Source: Flavivirga aquimarina
GTDB taxonomy: Bacteria > Bacteroidota > Bacteroidia > Flavobacteriales > Flavobacteriaceae
Assembly: GCF_030540835.1 (NCBI RefSeq)
Contig: NZ_JAUOEK010000114.1
Coordinates: 1 to 35,003, forward strand
Reading direction: 5' to 3'
DNA length: 35,003 bases
Shown here: one piece after another, positions 34,863 to 35,003 of the stretch
How the letters are laid out: every line of letters starts with the position of its first letter
Position numbering within the stretch: position 1 is the stretch's first letter
Translations under genes and position numbers: made by a program
The notes under the pieces: model-generated
Database searches by the model: none
The model's input: only the letters and a program-made list of their open reading frames with translations
What the model was told of the DNA's origin: nothing

Positions 34863-35003
34863 GCCATAGAGGTATTTCGCTGGTTTCATTTTGACCTAAA
34901 AAGGTCAAAAACCGAAATTCTGTATTTAGATTCCCGTTTTCACGGGAATGACAATTTCAACGGAAACCCCGAGGCAGAGCCTCGAGGAATTCTTTTCGAT
35001 TAA
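34863..35003. repeat. Terminal direct repeat, copy 2
   Basis: The copy is identical to 1-141 and ends exactly at the last base of the window. To its left the sequence CTCGAGGCAGAGCC continues the element, resembling the CGAGGCAGAGCCTCGAGG near its own right end, so the full dispersed repeat probably begins slightly before 34863. Confidence 0.9.

Noticed and set aside
34800-35003. Open frame of 67 codons at the right end
   Set aside because: It is mainly a translation of the hairpin-rich terminal repeat and runs off the end; no coding signal.
1-35003. A 35 kb circular plasmid
   Set aside because: The identical ends would allow it, but the genes are chromosomal housekeeping genes and there is no replication or partition gene.

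Overview
The window looks like chromosomal DNA from a marine-type member of the Flavobacteriaceae (Bacteroidota). The evidence is: strongly AT-rich sequence; promoters of the Bacteroidota form TTG-N17-23-TAnnTTTG; a SusC/SusD pair; many outer-membrane proteins and lipoproteins with S/A-C lipoboxes; tRNA genes without encoded CCA; and flavobacterial housekeeping genes (short-form proS, DUF3810, M48 protease, RGG-tailed DEAD-box helicase, aminoacyl-histidine dipeptidase). The first 141 bases are identical to the last 141 bases. The block is rich in hairpins, so the sequence may be a complete assembly contig that closes on a dispersed repeat rather than a real 35 kb circle.

Layout. 1-3000: a calcium-loop FKBP lipoprotein gene (-), then an S4-domain RNA-binding protein and a phosphoribosyltransferase (+), convergent with aroK (-). 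3040-10452: a tRNA-Lys(TTT) gene followed by a decayed genomic island. The island is bounded by about 120-bp direct repeats of the tRNA 3' end plus terminator (3155-3274 and 10334-10452) and has GGTGCGT-type repeats inside each end. It holds a broken HlyD adaptor, an intact two-gene caspase module (4750-7618), a frameshifted VirD4/TraG coupling-protein gene, a relaxase tail, and the 3' part of an AlbA_2/RecG-like regulator. No integrase remains. The caspase pair is the only intact cargo and is the best candidate for an undescribed system.

10560-18100: housekeeping genes. tRNA-Glu and rpsT share a strong promoter; proS follows (-); then a low-complexity lipoprotein and a FadL-type outer-membrane protein (+), folE, cysS and yidD (+). 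18174-22420: a Fur-family regulator (-) diverges from a tightly coupled operon of an ABC ATPase, two large ABC-2 permeases and a MerC-like membrane protein. The divergent promoters overlap and carry two mirror-image operator copies, so the operon is probably metal-controlled.

22502-29430: pepD (-), a DUF3810 membrane metalloprotease-like protein, a SpoU/TrmH RNA methyltransferase, an M48 protease and a DEAD-box helicase with a long leader. 29522-34862: a susC-susD operon (-) for outer-membrane nutrient uptake, with no degradative enzymes in view and a 640-bp upstream region containing a perfect 14-bp inverted repeat. Several intergenic spacers (17744-17846, 26078-26191 and both window ends) carry degenerate palindromic repeats of one general type.
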